A DNA stretch of 64,000 nucleotides, taken from positions 27,063,039-27,127,038 of the forward strand of contig CM055097.1 in assembly GCA_029204225.1 (NCBI GenBank). The letters run 5' to 3'. A program made the position numbers and the translations under genes. The first letter of the stretch is position 1. The number at the start of each line of letters is the position of its first letter. The notes under the pieces are model-generated. The model was not told the origin of the DNA. It saw only the letters and a list, made by a program, of their open reading frames with translations, and ran no database searches. Origin of the DNA: Diphasiastrum complanatum (taxonomy: Eukaryota > Streptophyta > Lycopodiopsida > Lycopodiales > Lycopodiaceae). Below are positions 62,894 to 64,000 of this stretch, piece after piece.

Positions 62894-63602
62894 TGTTGGA
62901 GGGTTTGCTGATTCCAAAGCAACCCTAACCATAGCTAATAAGTGAAAGGGATTTGGTACCCTGCGTGTGTAAGTCCAACCCGATGATCACAAAATTATTT
63001 GATTAGTTAAAAGTTAATAAAAGGACTTTAGGCCTTTTTGCGGCAATTAAATATCGCAAGGCCTAATAGTCAAGTTAGTGAATAAAAAGGGCTCCCCCCA
63101 ATTTTCGAATTTCAAATAATAAGGGAGGTGGAGATTGGCCAATAGGATTTGAGGCCAAAGCCCTAAGATCCACTATATAGAGTGGTGGATTCAAGTTATT
63201 TTGTACATTCACTTTCATTTCAATAAAGCAAGTGGAACCTCTTTCGAATGAATATGGAATGTCCTTGCTCTTCTTCTCTCTTCCTCCATCTCTCATGTTT
63301 TCTTTGGATTTGCTAATTGTTGGATTTGATGCTTGTTGGAGTTTATCTTTTATTATACTGTTTGTGAGAGAGAAAAGTAAGATCTATAATTGCTTGAGTA
63401 GTGTTAATTGCTAGTGTTAATGGATCATAATGTTAATGTTTAGTGTTAGATGTGGATCATAAGCATGTGCTTGATTATGAATTATGCTATCGCTCTCATG
63501 GGAACAAATCTTTGCGTGATAACATGTTAATCCTCTTCATCTCCTTTGATGCTTGATGTACTTGGATCTGGGGTTGAAGGTGGATAGGAAATACCCACTA
63601 CA
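62894..63602 (+). repeat. Right LTR with TATA box
   Basis: It spans TGTTGGAGGG to CACTACA. CTATATAG at 63173-63180 is a likely TATA box, and the region downstream matches the left LTR. Confidence 0.75.
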
Positions 63603-64000
63603 GTTAGTAATGTGCCAACTCCTCGTATTCCAACTGCGGGGCCTTTCCATGTACAATCTACCCTTCAATACCCCTTTCCTTATCCATCGTACCATGGGTC
63701 GGCTGATAAGGATATTAAACCGCCAAAGTATGCGAGTATGACTTAACAATGACGCATCGACTTTGTGGATTAGTGGTTTAATAAGTGGGAAAATTACTTT
63801 GAACTACGTTGAGCTTCAACTTATGAGGCTTGGTGGATTAAGAAAGGGGCCCTATCACCTCAATGATGTGGCTGATAGGTGGTGGCGCAAAGTACAACAT
63901 ACCCTTGGTTATCCAACAACATGGGCTAATTTCAAGGTCATTAAAAACCAAATGTCTCACCACACGAAGCATGTGAGGGCTATGTGCTCAAGATTGTTGA
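63603..64000 (+). pseudogene. Gypsy gag fragment, runs off window
   Basis: Directly after the right LTR the sequence encodes GPFHVQSTLQYPFPYPSYHG and KPPKYASM. Beyond stops and frame changes it gives VADRWWRKVQHTLGYPTTWA, NFKVIKNQMSHHTKHVRAMC. The 'A..WW......G....W..FK......Y' order is typical of the Ty3/Gypsy gag core. Several stops make it non-functional. It may be host DNA into which the LTR element inserted, or the body of a related element. Confidence 0.6.

Larger units (their letters stand above)
61664..63602 (+). mobile_element. Short non-coding LTR element, left LTR lacking U3
   Basis: The left LTR (61664-62085) and the right LTR (62894-63602) share about 420 bases ending in CTACA. 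A primer site follows at 62090-62107. The purine run GGTGGGG (62884-62890) precedes the right LTR, which starts TGTTGGAGGG. The internal part (about 800 bases) has no gag or pol, only an internal duplication, so this is a TRIM/LARD-type unit. The left copy begins immediately after the position of the TATA box in the right copy (CTATATAG, 63173-63180), so it lacks U3. Confidence 0.8.

Overview
This is a eukaryotic window from a land plant, most likely a seed plant with a large, repeat-rich genome. The evidence is GT-AG introns of about 95-115 nt, a plant DREB-type AP2/ERF gene, Copia and Gypsy retrotransposon debris, a hAT transposase relict, AT-rich spacers and very long (CT)n/(GA)n tracts. 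No operon structure, CRISPR array or bacterial signal is present. The sequence alone does not fix the species.

Only two ordinary host genes are convincing. One is the last three exons of a GOT1-like vesicle-transport gene (1746-2633, +) with intact splice sites; its 5' exons are not visible. The other is a complete intronless DREB-type AP2/ERF transcription factor (30159-31250, -).

Retroelements make up much of the rest. On the left are a Copia integrase fragment (1-489, -), a non-coding LTR element with a tRNA-Asp-type primer site (5237-8469) and a Gypsy gag stub (11.1-11.4 kb). A Copia gag-pol relict (12271-14466) follows, kept in one frame and broken only by stop codons. Further right are a Gypsy pol relict (34.6-35.6 kb, -), a nearly full-length Copia relict with frameshifts (43.3-47.3 kb) preceded by a fused fragment of its own family, and a 5'-truncated Copia with a 3' LTR (50.25-52.0 kb). 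A hAT/BED transposase relict with a candidate terminus lies at 57.4-61.06 kb, and a second short LTR element at 61.66-63.60 kb abuts a gag fragment at the window end.

The most unusual content lies between these. (a) A spliced minus-strand gene relict at 48777-50049 has the permuted motif order of beta-class DNA amino-methyltransferases: a DPPY-like motif, then VLDLFAGT, then a conserved tail, with an in-frame GT-AG intron. (b) Two diverged copies of an unrecognised spliced gene lie at 21.1-22.3 kb and 36.7-37.7 kb. The second sits just upstream, on the same strand, of a spliced fragment resembling the DLK/CxxC region of uncharacterised eukaryotic transposase-like proteins (36120-36531). (c) An FCP1-type phosphatase fragment (17.6-17.8 kb) is flanked by two oppositely oriented clusters of a TTGGTACT motif, next to a coding-like stretch broken only by TGA codons (16.33-16.82 kb). 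(d) A short BAH-like ORF lies at 54.2-54.4 kb. Groups (a)-(d) could be pieces of one or more undescribed plant mobile-element families that carry chromatin-type domains. That link is inference.

The remaining spacers (for example 25-29 kb, 37.8-42.5 kb, 55-57.4 kb) are AT-rich with no gene I can support.
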